Virus record (IMG/VR): IMGVR_UViG_3300030329_004167
Span: 1 to 23,222 of that record
Strand: one strand, 5' to 3'
Length of the DNA stretch: 23,222 nt
Source: a virus
Part shown: in pieces, positions 6,957 to 14,671 of the stretch
Layout: the number at the start of each line of letters is the position of its first letter
Position numbering within the stretch: position 1 is the first letter of the stretch
Notes under the pieces: model-generated
What the model saw: the letters and a program-made list of their open reading frames with translations, nothing else
What the model was told of the DNA's origin: nothing
Databases searched by the model: none
Program-made: the position numbers and the translations under genes

Positions 6957-7355
6957 GTGAGCAAAGAGAAGAGGTGTACCCGGTGCGGCAACACCTATCC
7001 TCTAAGCAAGTTCCACAGAGATTCTCGCGGCAAGGATGGTCGTCGCTCTAGCTGCGCTAAATGCGTTTCAGAGCTAAGCAAGGAGGCGTCAAAGCGCCCA
7101 CCTGTTGTCGATCCTGATGTCACCCACAAGGTGTGTGGCAGATGCGAGAGGCTTGGGAGAGAGTCCCTTCACCCCATCGAAAGCTTTGGGATAGCTAGGC
7201 GTATGAAGGATGGAAGGAACTCTTGGTGCAAGACTTGCTGCTCTGAGGCCACAAGCGACTGGCAAAGAACAGAGGTCGGACGAAGGAAGCACATCGAAGC
7301 AGTCAAGAGGTACAGGGAGCGCAAGAAGTGGGGCTCCAGTGCGACCAATACCTAA
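6957..7355 (+). CDS. Protein with two tandem CxxC zinc knuckles
   Basis: The 132-residue protein has two similar Cys motifs. The first is C7..C10 and C33..C36 (CTRCGNTYPLSKFHRDSRG then SCAKC). The second is C60..C63 with a C91..C94/C95 pair near NSWCKTCC. Each has the CxxC-G-x-L-x-x-F layout also found in phage endonuclease VII-like and small zinc-ribbon proteins, but no His-Asn nuclease core follows, so DNA cutting is not supported. The tail is basic. It probably binds nucleic acid. The start is GTG, immediately after the previous stop, with GAGGAG a few bases upstream. It overlaps the next gene by about 17 bases. Confidence 0.68.
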   Translation: MSKEKRCTRCGNTYPLSKFHRDSRGKDGRRSSCAKCVSELSKEASKRPPVVDPDVTHKVCGRCERLGRESLHPIESFGIARRMKDGRNSWCKTCCSEATSDWQRTEVGRRKHIEAVKRYRERKKWGSSATNT

Positions 7356-7794
7356 GTTCAAGAACGACTCTGAGCGTTACGACTGGGAGATTGATCAGAG
7401 ATACAACAGGATGGATGAGCTAAACAGGTGGCTTGCTGCTGATGGCATCTACACCCTAGGCCCGCCAATCCCTCCCTCCGCTCTTGTCTTCACCCACGAG
7501 GTTGCGACTGAAGCTTTCAAGCTGGCAACAGGCCGTGGCTACATTGCAATCAGGCCTGTTTGTGAAGAGCTAAAGCTGAGCCGACCAACGGTTCGACGCA
7601 TCTTCGACAGGATGCCCAACCTCAAGGTTGCCTACGTCACCTACCCAGGAACCCTTGCTGGGACTAGGTGGCATTGCAGGATGCTTCACAGGGACAGTGT
7701 TAAGCACATCAAGAAGAACGTTGATCTTTGGGTAAAGAGGTCCAAGCGTGGCGGGAAAAAGACGACAGCAGAAACCGTCTGCAGAAATCGCTGA
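7339..7794 (+). CDS. Helix-turn-helix protein, candidate terminase small subunit
   Basis: Taken from the GTG at 7339, this is a 151-residue protein with a helix-turn-helix at about 68-91 (YIAIRPVCEELKLSRPTVRRIF) and a wing-like strand pair (VAYVTYPG...TRWHCRML). The C-terminus is basic. It lies directly before the large terminase and overlaps it by 47 bases, the usual place for a small terminase, which binds DNA and hands it to the large subunit. The identification rests on position and the DNA-binding fold, and a regulator is an alternative. The frame is open back to 7210, but that part would overlap the zinc-knuckle gene completely. The Shine-Dalgarno signal for 7339 is weak, so an ATG at 7411 cannot be excluded. 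Confidence 0.6.
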   Translation: MRPIPKFKNDSERYDWEIDQRYNRMDELNRWLAADGIYTLGPPIPPSALVFTHEVATEAFKLATGRGYIAIRPVCEELKLSRPTVRRIFDRMPNLKVAYVTYPGTLAGTRWHCRMLHRDSVKHIKKNVDLWVKRSKRGGKKTTAETVCRNR

Positions 7795-9688
7795 GATTGA
7801 ACTCACCTCAGGTGAGCATGACGACTTCACGTCGTTCGCTGAGAACCACCTCTTCATTCAGACGAAGAGAGGGGAGCTTCTCCCTTTCAAGCTGAACAAG
7901 AGCCAGTTGCTCCGACAGAAGATGTTGGACGAGATGGATGAGGCTGGAATCCCTGTTCGGGTGTGGGAGGCAAAGGCTAGGCAGGCTGGGTGCAGCACGC
8001 ACATCCAGGGTTGGATGTTCCATAGGTGCATCACAAAGAGGGACGAAGTAGCGCTTATCGCTGCTCACGCAGATCACTCAGTCCACAGCATCTTCACGAA
8101 GGCGAAGATGTTCTACGACAACCTGCCTGTCCGACTTCAACCCCTAACGAAGTACAACAACAGGGCTGAGCTGGACTTCAGGGCCCCTGTTGGAGCCACA
8201 GGACTTAGAAGTCGTCTTACTGTTATGACGGCGAAGAGCGCTGAAGACGCTCGCGGAACGACAGCAAGGCTTGCTCACTTCTCAGAGGTCGCCTTCTACA
8301 AGCAGCCAGAGAGGTACTTCCTAGCAACCCTACAGTCTATGCCAGACGAGCCAGGCACGTTTGCCTACGCAGAATCAACCTGTAATGGCTCTGGTGACTT
8401 TCACCATTCGATGTATTTGGGGGCAAAGGTTTGGGGTGGTGAGCCCTACCCCTGGATGCCCTTGAAGAAGAGGTACCCAGGAGATCCTGACTCTGCTTGG
8501 TATGCCTACTTCACCCCTTGGTTCATCGTTGAGGATTACAAGAGAGACATTGGCTGCTCTAGGGAGGAGTTCAAGAAGTCTCTTACTGGCGAAGAGAAGG
8601 AGCTTCTTGAGAAGTTCGGTGAGTGGATTGACTACGAGAACCTCTCGTGGAGAAGGGCCACTATCGCAACAAAGTGCGGAGGCTCTACAGAGAGGTTTCA
8701 TCAGGAGTATCCGAGCACAGATCAGGAAGCGTTTAGCGCGTCAGGATCTCCAGTATTCGACAAGGACAGCGTCGAGTCTCAGAAGAGGGTTCATGGCTGT
8801 TGGTGTGACCTATGCCTCCCTTATGCTGGCGCGACTCCCCCAGCGGAGAACGTGTGCCCTCCACACAAGTGGTACGAGATAAGGGATAGCAGCGACTACC
8901 CTCTTGGCAGAGAGCGCCTCTACTCGACTTATAAGCCTGTTGTTGAAGAGACTATGGAGGGCTCTGGCCGGCTGTCTGTCTGGAAGCATCCAGAGCCTGG
9001 CCTGCGTTACGTGGTTGGTGCAGACGTAAGCAAGGGGGCAAACAGCAGAGACTGGGATCACCTTTATGTCTGCGATCTGTCCACTCTTGAGCAGGTTGCT
9101 GAGTGGCGGGGGAAGGTAGAGCTAGATGAGCTTGCCCCTCTCTGCCTTCTTGTTGCCCTCTATTACAACAATGCGATCCTGGCCCCAGAGGTAACTGGTC
9201 TCGGTGCTGGACTGATTGCTCTTCTTGAGAGGTCTAAGTACTGGAACCTCTACAGGCGAGTCACCACAGACACCATTGGCGGACCTACGGTGATGCTTGG
9301 CTGGGATACTACGAAGAAGACGAAGCCAGCGATGGTTGGCTTGATGCAGAAGGCTCTAAAAGAGGGGTACGTCAAGATCCATTCTCGCCAGGTACTAGAC
9401 GAGATGGAGGCCTATACGCGAACCGTTCTCCATAGCAAGGACGGCATTGACTCTCTCCAGGCGAGAATGAGCGCTCCTCCGGGGAAGAACGATGACGCCT
9501 GCGTCGCTGCCATGATCGCCACAGCGGTTACCCACTACACCCCAGGTGGGATGACAAAGATCAACGCCACTGAGGTCAACATGGAGAAGGCGATGGACCA
9601 CAGGCTATGGACTGACGAAGACTGGGATGCCTACGAGAAGTCGTCTGCTGTTACGCGGAGGCTTCTGTCTGGGAAGCGTCGCCAGTAA
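7748..9688 (+). CDS. terL: Terminase large subunit (packaging ATPase and nuclease)
   Basis: The 646-residue protein is the DNA-packaging motor. The ATPase domain has a Walker A-like ARQAGCST at 77-84, a Walker B-like RLAHFSEVAF at 174-183 with E180, and a coupling motif ESTCNG at 209-214. The RNase H-fold nuclease, which cuts DNA concatemers, shows D426 (VVGADVSKG), E481 (APEVTG) and D582/D583 (KNDDACVA). The length is normal. A Cys cluster (C351, C353, C356, C370 with H373) lies between the domains and may bind zinc. The start is GTG at 7748, with AGAGG seven bases upstream. Its 3' end overlaps the end of the convergent minus-strand gene by 38 bases. The protein works with the portal, which here lies on the other strand. 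Confidence 0.95.
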   Translation: MAGKRRQQKPSAEIAEIELTSGEHDDFTSFAENHLFIQTKRGELLPFKLNKSQLLRQKMLDEMDEAGIPVRVWEAKARQAGCSTHIQGWMFHRCITKRDEVALIAAHADHSVHSIFTKAKMFYDNLPVRLQPLTKYNNRAELDFRAPVGATGLRSRLTVMTAKSAEDARGTTARLAHFSEVAFYKQPERYFLATLQSMPDEPGTFAYAESTCNGSGDFHHSMYLGAKVWGGEPYPWMPLKKRYPGDPDSAWYAYFTPWFIVEDYKRDIGCSREEFKKSLTGEEKELLEKFGEWIDYENLSWRRATIATKCGGSTERFHQEYPSTDQEAFSASGSPVFDKDSVESQKRVHGCWCDLCLPYAGATPPAENVCPPHKWYEIRDSSDYPLGRERLYSTYKPVVEETMEGSGRLSVWKHPEPGLRYVVGADVSKGANSRDWDHLYVCDLSTLEQVAEWRGKVELDELAPLCLLVALYYNNAILAPEVTGLGAGLIALLERSKYWNLYRRVTTDTIGGPTVMLGWDTTKKTKPAMVGLMQKALKEGYVKIHSRQVLDEMEAYTRTVLHSKDGIDSLQARMSAPPGKNDDACVAAMIATAVTHYTPGGMTKINATEVNMEKAMDHRLWTDEDWDAYEKSSAVTRRLLSGKRRQ

Positions 9689-10196
9689 GCCCGTAGGTGC
9701 CCCAGCCAACCTTCTGGATTCGGCCTGGGTCTCGGTAGATGACATCGTGGACAGCCTGGCTCTCCAGGCCTGTCTCAGAAATGATGTCTTTGAGCTTCAT
9801 CTCTCCCTGCTTCTCAAGGAGCTTAGTGATGGCTTCTCTTGCTCTGTCTCTCTGAGACCTAGACGGAGATCGCTTGCTCTTGTCGAGAGTCCCCTTGTCG
9901 TTTCCGTCTTCTGTGACGATCCGACCAGAACTGCTGAGCTGCCTCTCGTATTCCTGCTTCGTGTAGTAGTCCTTCCCACGAAGCTCTGGGCTCGCATGCT
10001 TCCCCCAGGTTCCCTTGACTGTCAAATCGGCTGGAGCCTTGGAGAAGGCCCTTTTTGCCCCTCGCCTCCCACAGAAGAAGCAGGTGACATCCCTGAACCC
10101 ATCACGCTTGCTGATGTTGTAGATGTCAGGCTTGGTGTGCCAGTCAAACACTCGTCCGCAAAGCGGGTGAGTGCACCGCATGTCGTAGATACGCAT
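9651..10196 (-). CDS. Zinc-ribbon (FmdB-like) plus winged-helix protein
   Basis: Residues 1-50 form a FmdB-like zinc ribbon: C8 and C13 (MRCTHPLCG), then C39 and C42 (TCFFCGRRG). After a charged linker, residues 115-171 look like a winged-helix domain (EAITKLLEKQGEMKLKDI...VGWGTYGL). The closing G.GTYGL is typical of HARE-HTH-like and related wings. A DNA-binding regulator or packaging helper is likely. AGGGGG lies four bases before the ATG and overlaps the portal stop region, so it is co-expressed after the portal. Its last 38 bases are antisense to the end of the terminase gene. Confidence 0.72.
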   Translation of the reverse strand: MRIYDMRCTHPLCGRVFDWHTKPDIYNISKRDGFRDVTCFFCGRRGAKRAFSKAPADLTVKGTWGKHASPELRGKDYYTKQEYERQLSSSGRIVTEDGNDKGTLDKSKRSPSRSQRDRAREAITKLLEKQGEMKLKDIISETGLESQAVHDVIYRDPGRIQKVGWGTYGLTGDASQTEASA

Positions 10197-10205
10197 TGAT
10201 ACCCC

Positions 10206-12170
10206 CTAGTTTTGGAATCTGTTCAGGACTGCGTCCTGGCTCCCTGGGGCGACCTCTCTCGGTCCAGTTCCGGCAAGCGGTTGTCCGACAGCGTTCATCC
10301 CAGTGTCTTCTACCCCCTGAGTCTGGGGCTCTTCTGGCGGTTGTCCAGGGCTTGCTGCTCCCATTGCTGCTCCTTGGAGCTGAGAGAGCGGTCCAGTGAG
10401 GGCCCTCTTGTCCTGTCTCCAGACCCTGAACGCTTGATCCATAAAGCTCTGGATTGCACTTGGAGGAAGCATCCCTCCTTGAACGAGAGGGGCAAGGGTG
10501 GCTGCCACTCCCTGGATCGTCTGCAGCAGTCCCATGAAAGCTCGCTGCTCTTCGGCAGGGTCAGTTGGGATTGTTGATCCAGCCTGGACGTTTACGTCGA
10601 AGAAGCCCTGGATGTCCGAAGCGGTGAATGCAATGAACTGCTCTTCTCCCGCCTCTCCGTCAATCCTCAGGTACCTGACCTCGTCCCAGTACTGCCTGAT
10701 GATTGCGAGGATCTTCCTGCCGATCTTCGAGATAAGTCGCTCTGTCGCTTCAAGCCTCATCCCGACTCGACCCTTAGTTGCAGCAGAAGCGATAGCCACC
10801 TCAGTGGCCGTTGTTCCCTTTCTGCTGCCACCACCACGCTGGAAGGTGTCGATCCCAGAGATCTCGTACATCAGCCTGGCGAGGCCCTGGATAACCATCG
10901 GGGTAGTGCTGGGGGGAGGGGCTTCTGGGAGAAGCATCAGAGCATCTTGAATCCTGGCGACACTGGCTGGAATCTCAGCAACAGCCATGTCTTCGTCAGA
11001 CTCAAGCAGGCCAGACAACTGACCCGACTCAAGAGCCCCCGGAGCAGCAACGAACTTGCGCCTTGAAGACAGCCTGTGATGGCGAAGGATGTAAGCCCAC
11101 TCGTCATTGAGTCTGTCAGCAATGCCCTTGATGGAAGCGAGGTCAGAAACCTTGGTGCTGTAGAAGTCGTTAGGAACATCTACGAACCGAAGGACCTCGT
11201 ATGGATATCCCTTCATCTCGATGGGATCTTCAACGTGACGAAGGATTGAGTCCTGAGCGTCTCCGGTTCCAGGGTTGCGGATCAGCCACATGACATGGCG
11301 ACGCATGCCATCGCTCGTGTTACGCCAGTATCGGATCTCGTAGAGAGTGACGTACTCTGCTGGGATCTCTGGCTGGTTGAGGTTGTTCCCAGAACCCATC
11401 CCACTAAGCGAAGCTGGGACAGACTCGCTGAGCCATGAATCAGCCTCTACCCCATCAGGGACATCGAATCTCTCGTCGTTCCTGAGGTCGTCAAGCCTCA
11501 CCAGCATTCGCTCGCATACCCAGGGGCACTGACCGATCTCAGTGTAGCCAGGAGGAACGATCAGGTTCCAGGGGGCGATTCGGGTGAAAGACGGGTTGTC
11601 TGCTGGCTCATCGTCAAGAGCGAGACCATCGTCAGCAAGGAGGCTTCTCAACTGCCTCCTCTGGACAGAGCTAAGCTCATCCTCGTCTTGGTCCACCTTC
11701 TCTGGCCCGCTGTCGTAATCCTCCTCTGTGTAGAAGGACCCGCTTCCGTCGTAGCCAACCTTGCCAACGCCAATGCCAAACAGAAGGGTGTCCAAGACAA
11801 TGCTTCTGACTGTCTTGCTTCCGTCGATCTCTCGCCAGACGTAGTTGAGTGCAGTCTCTGCGATCCTCGCTGACTCCCGGTCTCCCGGCCTTCGAGGCTT
11901 CACATAGATGTACGGGTTAGCAGAGATAACGCCTGGGAGGATCGTGTTGGCATTGGAGAGCAGGAAGTTGAATTTGACTACGTCTCCGTCGTCGTATTCA
12001 AGACCATCAAACAGGGTTCCCCCGTCGTCTTCCGCTGAGTAGTCTTTTTGGATAGACCGCCACAGCGGGAGATGGTTTTCCTCCAGAACCTCCTCTGCCC
12101 CTCGGATCTTCTCAATCCAGTCAGAGATTTCTGCGTTGGAAAGCTGAATTGTGTTCTGTTCGTCTGGCAT
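10206..12170 (-). CDS. Portal protein
   Basis: This 654-residue acidic protein has the layout of large podovirus-type portals. A long helical N-terminus is followed by a wing region (PYIYVKPRR, WNLIVPPGYT, YVTLYEIRYWRN), a central clip/stem helix region (SDLASIKGIADRLNDEW near 350), and RGGGSRKGTTATEVAI with a long helix to about 520, typical of portal crowns. The C-terminal 90 residues are Gln/Pro/Gly-rich. The portal forms the ring at one capsid corner through which terminase pumps DNA. It lies on the minus strand between plus-strand terminase and scaffold genes, which is unusual. No good Shine-Dalgarno sequence precedes the ATG (CATCAAACG), so initiation may be weak or leaderless. It diverges from the scaffold gene across 73 bases. 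Confidence 0.88.
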   Translation of the reverse strand: MPDEQNTIQLSNAEISDWIEKIRGAEEVLEENHLPLWRSIQKDYSAEDDGGTLFDGLEYDDGDVVKFNFLLSNANTILPGVISANPYIYVKPRRPGDRESARIAETALNYVWREIDGSKTVRSIVLDTLLFGIGVGKVGYDGSGSFYTEEDYDSGPEKVDQDEDELSSVQRRQLRSLLADDGLALDDEPADNPSFTRIAPWNLIVPPGYTEIGQCPWVCERMLVRLDDLRNDERFDVPDGVEADSWLSESVPASLSGMGSGNNLNQPEIPAEYVTLYEIRYWRNTSDGMRRHVMWLIRNPGTGDAQDSILRHVEDPIEMKGYPYEVLRFVDVPNDFYSTKVSDLASIKGIADRLNDEWAYILRHHRLSSRRKFVAAPGALESGQLSGLLESDEDMAVAEIPASVARIQDALMLLPEAPPPSTTPMVIQGLARLMYEISGIDTFQRGGGSRKGTTATEVAIASAATKGRVGMRLEATERLISKIGRKILAIIRQYWDEVRYLRIDGEAGEEQFIAFTASDIQGFFDVNVQAGSTIPTDPAEEQRAFMGLLQTIQGVAATLAPLVQGGMLPPSAIQSFMDQAFRVWRQDKRALTGPLSQLQGAAMGAASPGQPPEEPQTQGVEDTGMNAVGQPLAGTGPREVAPGSQDAVLNRFQN

Positions 12171-12183
12171 CGTTTGATGGTAC

Positions 12184-12212
12184 TTGACAAGAGATTGTGT
12201 TTAAACTCATAT
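12184..12212 (+). promoter_or_regulatory. Candidate sigma70-type promoter before the scaffold-capsid block
   Basis: A perfect TTGACA -35 box (12184-12189) is followed, after 17 bases, by a weak -10 (TCATAT at 12207-12212). It lies in the 73-base divergent spacer and would drive scaffold and capsid genes. The weak -10, and the lack of a known host, leave it uncertain. The spacer also holds the palindrome GTTTAAAC at 12199-12206. Confidence 0.4.
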
Positions 12213-12236
12213 CCGGTAGCGCAATTTCGCGACCGG
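12213..12236. repeat. Imperfect inverted repeat in the portal/scaffold spacer
   Basis: CCGGT (12213-12217) pairs with ACCGG (12232-12236), and GCG (12219-12221) pairs with CGC (12228-12230) around CAATTT, with one A/G mismatch. It starts right after the candidate -10. Its right arm runs into the scaffold GGAGGA ribosome binding site (12235-12240). It could be an operator or an RNA hairpin that influences ribosome entry. Confidence 0.5.
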
Positions 12237-12243
12237 AGGAACC

Positions 12244-13062
12244 ATGACAGCAGAGACACCTATCGACAACTCCGAAGGGATCCTTTCTGAGGACAACCTT
12301 GAGGGGATCGAACACGAGGATGGCGATGCTTATGGTGATGAAGAAGAATCTCACGAGGTTTCTAATTCAGAGCCAAGCGAAGACGGGGACAGCTTTTGGG
12401 GTGGAAATCCTGAGGAGCTTCCCGTTGAGCTGAAGTCCGTTTACAAGAACATGCAGGCTGCGTTTACCAAGCGTCAGCAACGCCTCGCTGCTCTTGAGAA
12501 CAAGTACTTTGAGTCTATCGACGCAGCTAACGCAGCAGTGCTTGCACGCAGCCAACAGCCGCCAACCCAAGATCATGTTGAAGAGGAGGCTCCCGAGCCG
12601 CCCCAGCTTGACAAGGGAGCGAAGCCAGAGGATGTGATTCAGCACTATGTGAACATGGCTGTGAAGGAGGCTATCGAGGGCTCTGGCATTAAAAACATTG
12701 CCAAAGAGATTCAACCCGTTGCCCATCGAGAGAGGGTTGTCTCTGCATACAAAGCGTATGCAGAACAGAACCCAGACCTCGACCATCAGCAGCTTGCTCC
12801 GCTTGCGGGGAGGATCATTGATTCCGACTCCGAGCTTTCGGAGCTTGCTCAAGTCAATCCAAGTGCGGCAATTCGCCTAGCTACTCGTATTGCGAGTGCG
12901 GAAATTAAGGCTACTGCCACGAAACAGAAGAACAAGAAGCGCCGTCAGGCTGCTCCTGTTGCTGCTCGAAATGGTACGCCAGTCAAGCGTCGTCGTGAGT
13001 CGATGCTTGATGCTGCCACTAGGGCGCTCAAGGAAGCTGGCTTGAATGCGGATAGCTTTTAG
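12244..13062 (+). CDS. Capsid scaffold protein
   Basis: The 272-residue protein sits directly before the capsid gene. It has a very acidic N-terminus (10-55, rich in Glu, Asp and Ser), helical coiled-coil-like parts (about 60-95 and 130-215), and a basic C-terminal tail (KQKNKKRRQ and VKRRRES with a final helix). Acidic first half and basic capsid-binding tail are typical of scaffolds, which guide shell assembly and then leave. GGAGGA (12235-12240) lies unusually close to the ATG (about four bases). Arginine uses mostly CGN codons (about 13 CGN to 3 AGG), close to the capsid gene. It probably shares an operon with the next three genes. Confidence 0.82.
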   Translation: MTAETPIDNSEGILSEDNLEGIEHEDGDAYGDEEESHEVSNSEPSEDGDSFWGGNPEELPVELKSVYKNMQAAFTKRQQRLAALENKYFESIDAANAAVLARSQQPPTQDHVEEEAPEPPQLDKGAKPEDVIQHYVNMAVKEAIEGSGIKNIAKEIQPVAHRERVVSAYKAYAEQNPDLDHQQLAPLAGRIIDSDSELSELAQVNPSAAIRLATRIASAEIKATATKQKNKKRRQAAPVAARNGTPVKRRRESMLDAATRALKEAGLNADSF

Positions 13063-13079
13063 TTCGGAGGAAATAGGAA

Positions 13080-14180
13080 ATGCCTGCTGTTACAGCGACT
13101 ATCCCGTTTGATCGGGTTTATTCGACCACTGCAGCCGCTGAGCGGTCCACGGTGGCGATGGAAATCGTCCAGTCCAACCCCCTTCTCTGGCACTTCTACC
13201 GCCAGGGTTCGGTGATCTACGAAGGCGGTACTGAGTGCCGAGTGCCTATCGTGCTCACCGAGTCGTCCAACGTGGGAGCCATTGGCACCTACGCCACCTT
13301 CGCCACCACCCCTGAGGATGGCCCGGACAAGGCTCGCTACCACACTTGGTACAAGAACCGAGCCTCGATGGTGATCGACAACACTGAGCTTGCCCAGAAC
13401 CGTGGCAAGTACCAGATTGTCAACCTCCTCAAGGCCAAGCAGGCCATTGCCAAGATCAGCATGGTCAATGACCTTGCTCGTCAGCTTTACGCTGATGGCG
13501 GTACTGAGTCCGCGACCTCGGCAGCTCCCCTGGAGCTGAACGGTCTGAACTCGATGATGCTGTTCGATGTCCCGGCGAACCAGACCCGGACCGTCGGTGG
13601 CATTGCTAAGGCTGGCGCTGCTGGTGGTTACGCTCGATGGGCGAACCGATACGGTCAGATCACCGCCTTCGGCACGGACGGTCTCGATGTTTGGGAGCAG
13701 GTCTACATGGACTGCTCGCAGCGCGGAACCCACCCCGACATCATCCTGACGGACCCCCAGGTTTACCGCTTCTTCAAGCGGCTGGTGGCTCCCAATCAGG
13801 AGGAGCGGGATGTTGCGATGTGGAACCAGGGATTCGAGAACCTGCTCTTCAACGGAACGCCGGTCGTTCCTGACGAGGAGCTTGCTACCACGGGTCGGAC
13901 CTACTTCCTGACCACCACTGGCAAGCGGCAGGTGACGGACTTCAACCTGAAGCCCGAGTACTTCGAGGTCCCCGGCAAGAACCCCCTGGTTCAGGGCAAG
14001 GGCACCGGAATCGGTCTCCAGCTCGCCATCCTGTCCTCTGATGACTTCCGCCAGACTGAGTTCCTCACCCCGCCCAACAGCGACGTGATCCTCAGCCACA
14101 CCTATTTCACCTCGATGCTTGTTGCTTCTTCGCTGGGTCGCCAGGGATGCACTAGCTTCGCTGGTGCGATCCAGTTTTAA
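13080..14180 (+). CDS. Major capsid protein
   Basis: The 366-residue protein follows the scaffold, has the size of a HK97-fold capsid subunit, and shows alternating helical and beta parts: a helix with IVQSNPLLWHF at 29-39, a strand region with CRVPIVLTE, a long helix at about 102-138 with an ELAQNRGKYQIVNLLKAKQ segment, and a beta-rich C-terminus ending SFAGAIQF. Position, length and codon use support the call, though no single motif proves the fold. Codons are strongly biased to C-ending forms, and all 19 arginines use CGN, none AGA/AGG, as expected for the most abundant phage protein. GGAGG lies about 11 bases before the ATG, with a further AGGA closer in. Confidence 0.88.
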   Translation: MPAVTATIPFDRVYSTTAAAERSTVAMEIVQSNPLLWHFYRQGSVIYEGGTECRVPIVLTESSNVGAIGTYATFATTPEDGPDKARYHTWYKNRASMVIDNTELAQNRGKYQIVNLLKAKQAIAKISMVNDLARQLYADGGTESATSAAPLELNGLNSMMLFDVPANQTRTVGGIAKAGAAGGYARWANRYGQITAFGTDGLDVWEQVYMDCSQRGTHPDIILTDPQVYRFFKRLVAPNQEERDVAMWNQGFENLLFNGTPVVPDEELATTGRTYFLTTTGKRQVTDFNLKPEYFEVPGKNPLVQGKGTGIGLQLAILSSDDFRQTEFLTPPNSDVILSHTYFTSMLVASSLGRQGCTSFAGAIQF

Positions 14181-14201
14181 GAAGAGAGAGAGGACACTAA
14201 A

Positions 14202-14669
14202 ATGTCTACATTCATGTTTGGCGGTTCAGCTCTCGCGCTGGACATTGCGGGTCGCGCGCATGCTGCGCTTGAAGCCGGTGATGTTGTTATGCTTGACCCA
14301 GAGGCGTCGTCTGCCGCCGATGGCCTTACGACGCGAACGCCTGTTGTTAACGCTGGCGTTGGTCAGATTGCTCCTTATGGGGTGGTGCTTGGGTCTAGCG
14401 GGAAAAGCAGTTTTGCCGTTGGCGAGGACATTCTGATTCGGATTATCGGTGTCGTTAATGTCAAGATGAACCCCGCTAGCCCGTCTGTTGTTGGCGAGCT
14501 TGTTCAGATTGCTGGTGGTCAGACCTACCTCAATCCAGCCGGTGGAGCAGGGGCGTTTGTCGCCACCTCTGCAACGGTGCGTCCTTGCGGCATGGCCCAC
14601 ACCGTTTCCGCAGCAGGAACTGACAACAAGGCAGATGTTTACTTTAACGGCCTCACTACCTGGGGCTGA
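14202..14669 (+). CDS. Probable capsid decoration or head-stabilising protein
   Basis: The 155 residues are Gly/Ala/Val-rich and look like short beta strands (AGDVVMLDP, YGVVLGSS, DILIRIIGVVNVKM, VGELVQIAGG). This is the composition of small capsid-cementing proteins, including DUF2190-like ones, and it sits directly after the capsid gene. The four arginines all use CGN, like the capsid gene, suggesting high expression. GAGAGAGGA lies upstream of the ATG. A GC-rich hairpin follows 15 bases after the stop. The role is inferred from position and composition, and there is no motif that proves it. Confidence 0.65.
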   Translation: MSTFMFGGSALALDIAGRAHAALEAGDVVMLDPEASSAADGLTTRTPVVNAGVGQIAPYGVVLGSSGKSSFAVGEDILIRIIGVVNVKMNPASPSVVGELVQIAGGQTYLNPAGGAGAFVATSATVRPCGMAHTVSAAGTDNKADVYFNGLTTWG

Positions 14670-14671
14670 TA

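Noticed and set aside
7210-7338. Upstream extension of the helix-turn-helix gene
   Set aside because: It overlaps the second zinc knuckle of the preceding gene, and the extra residues look like low-complexity out-of-frame translation.
9627-10199. 190-codon plus-strand frame after the terminase
   Set aside because: It lies opposite the zinc-ribbon gene, whose CxxC motifs, wing and ribosome binding site are convincing. The plus frame has none of these.
13059-14099. 346-codon open frame on the minus strand opposite the capsid gene
   Set aside because: It is the antisense shadow of a gene with strong C-ending codon bias, which removes stops on the other strand. There is no ribosome binding site and the plus-strand frame explains the sequence.
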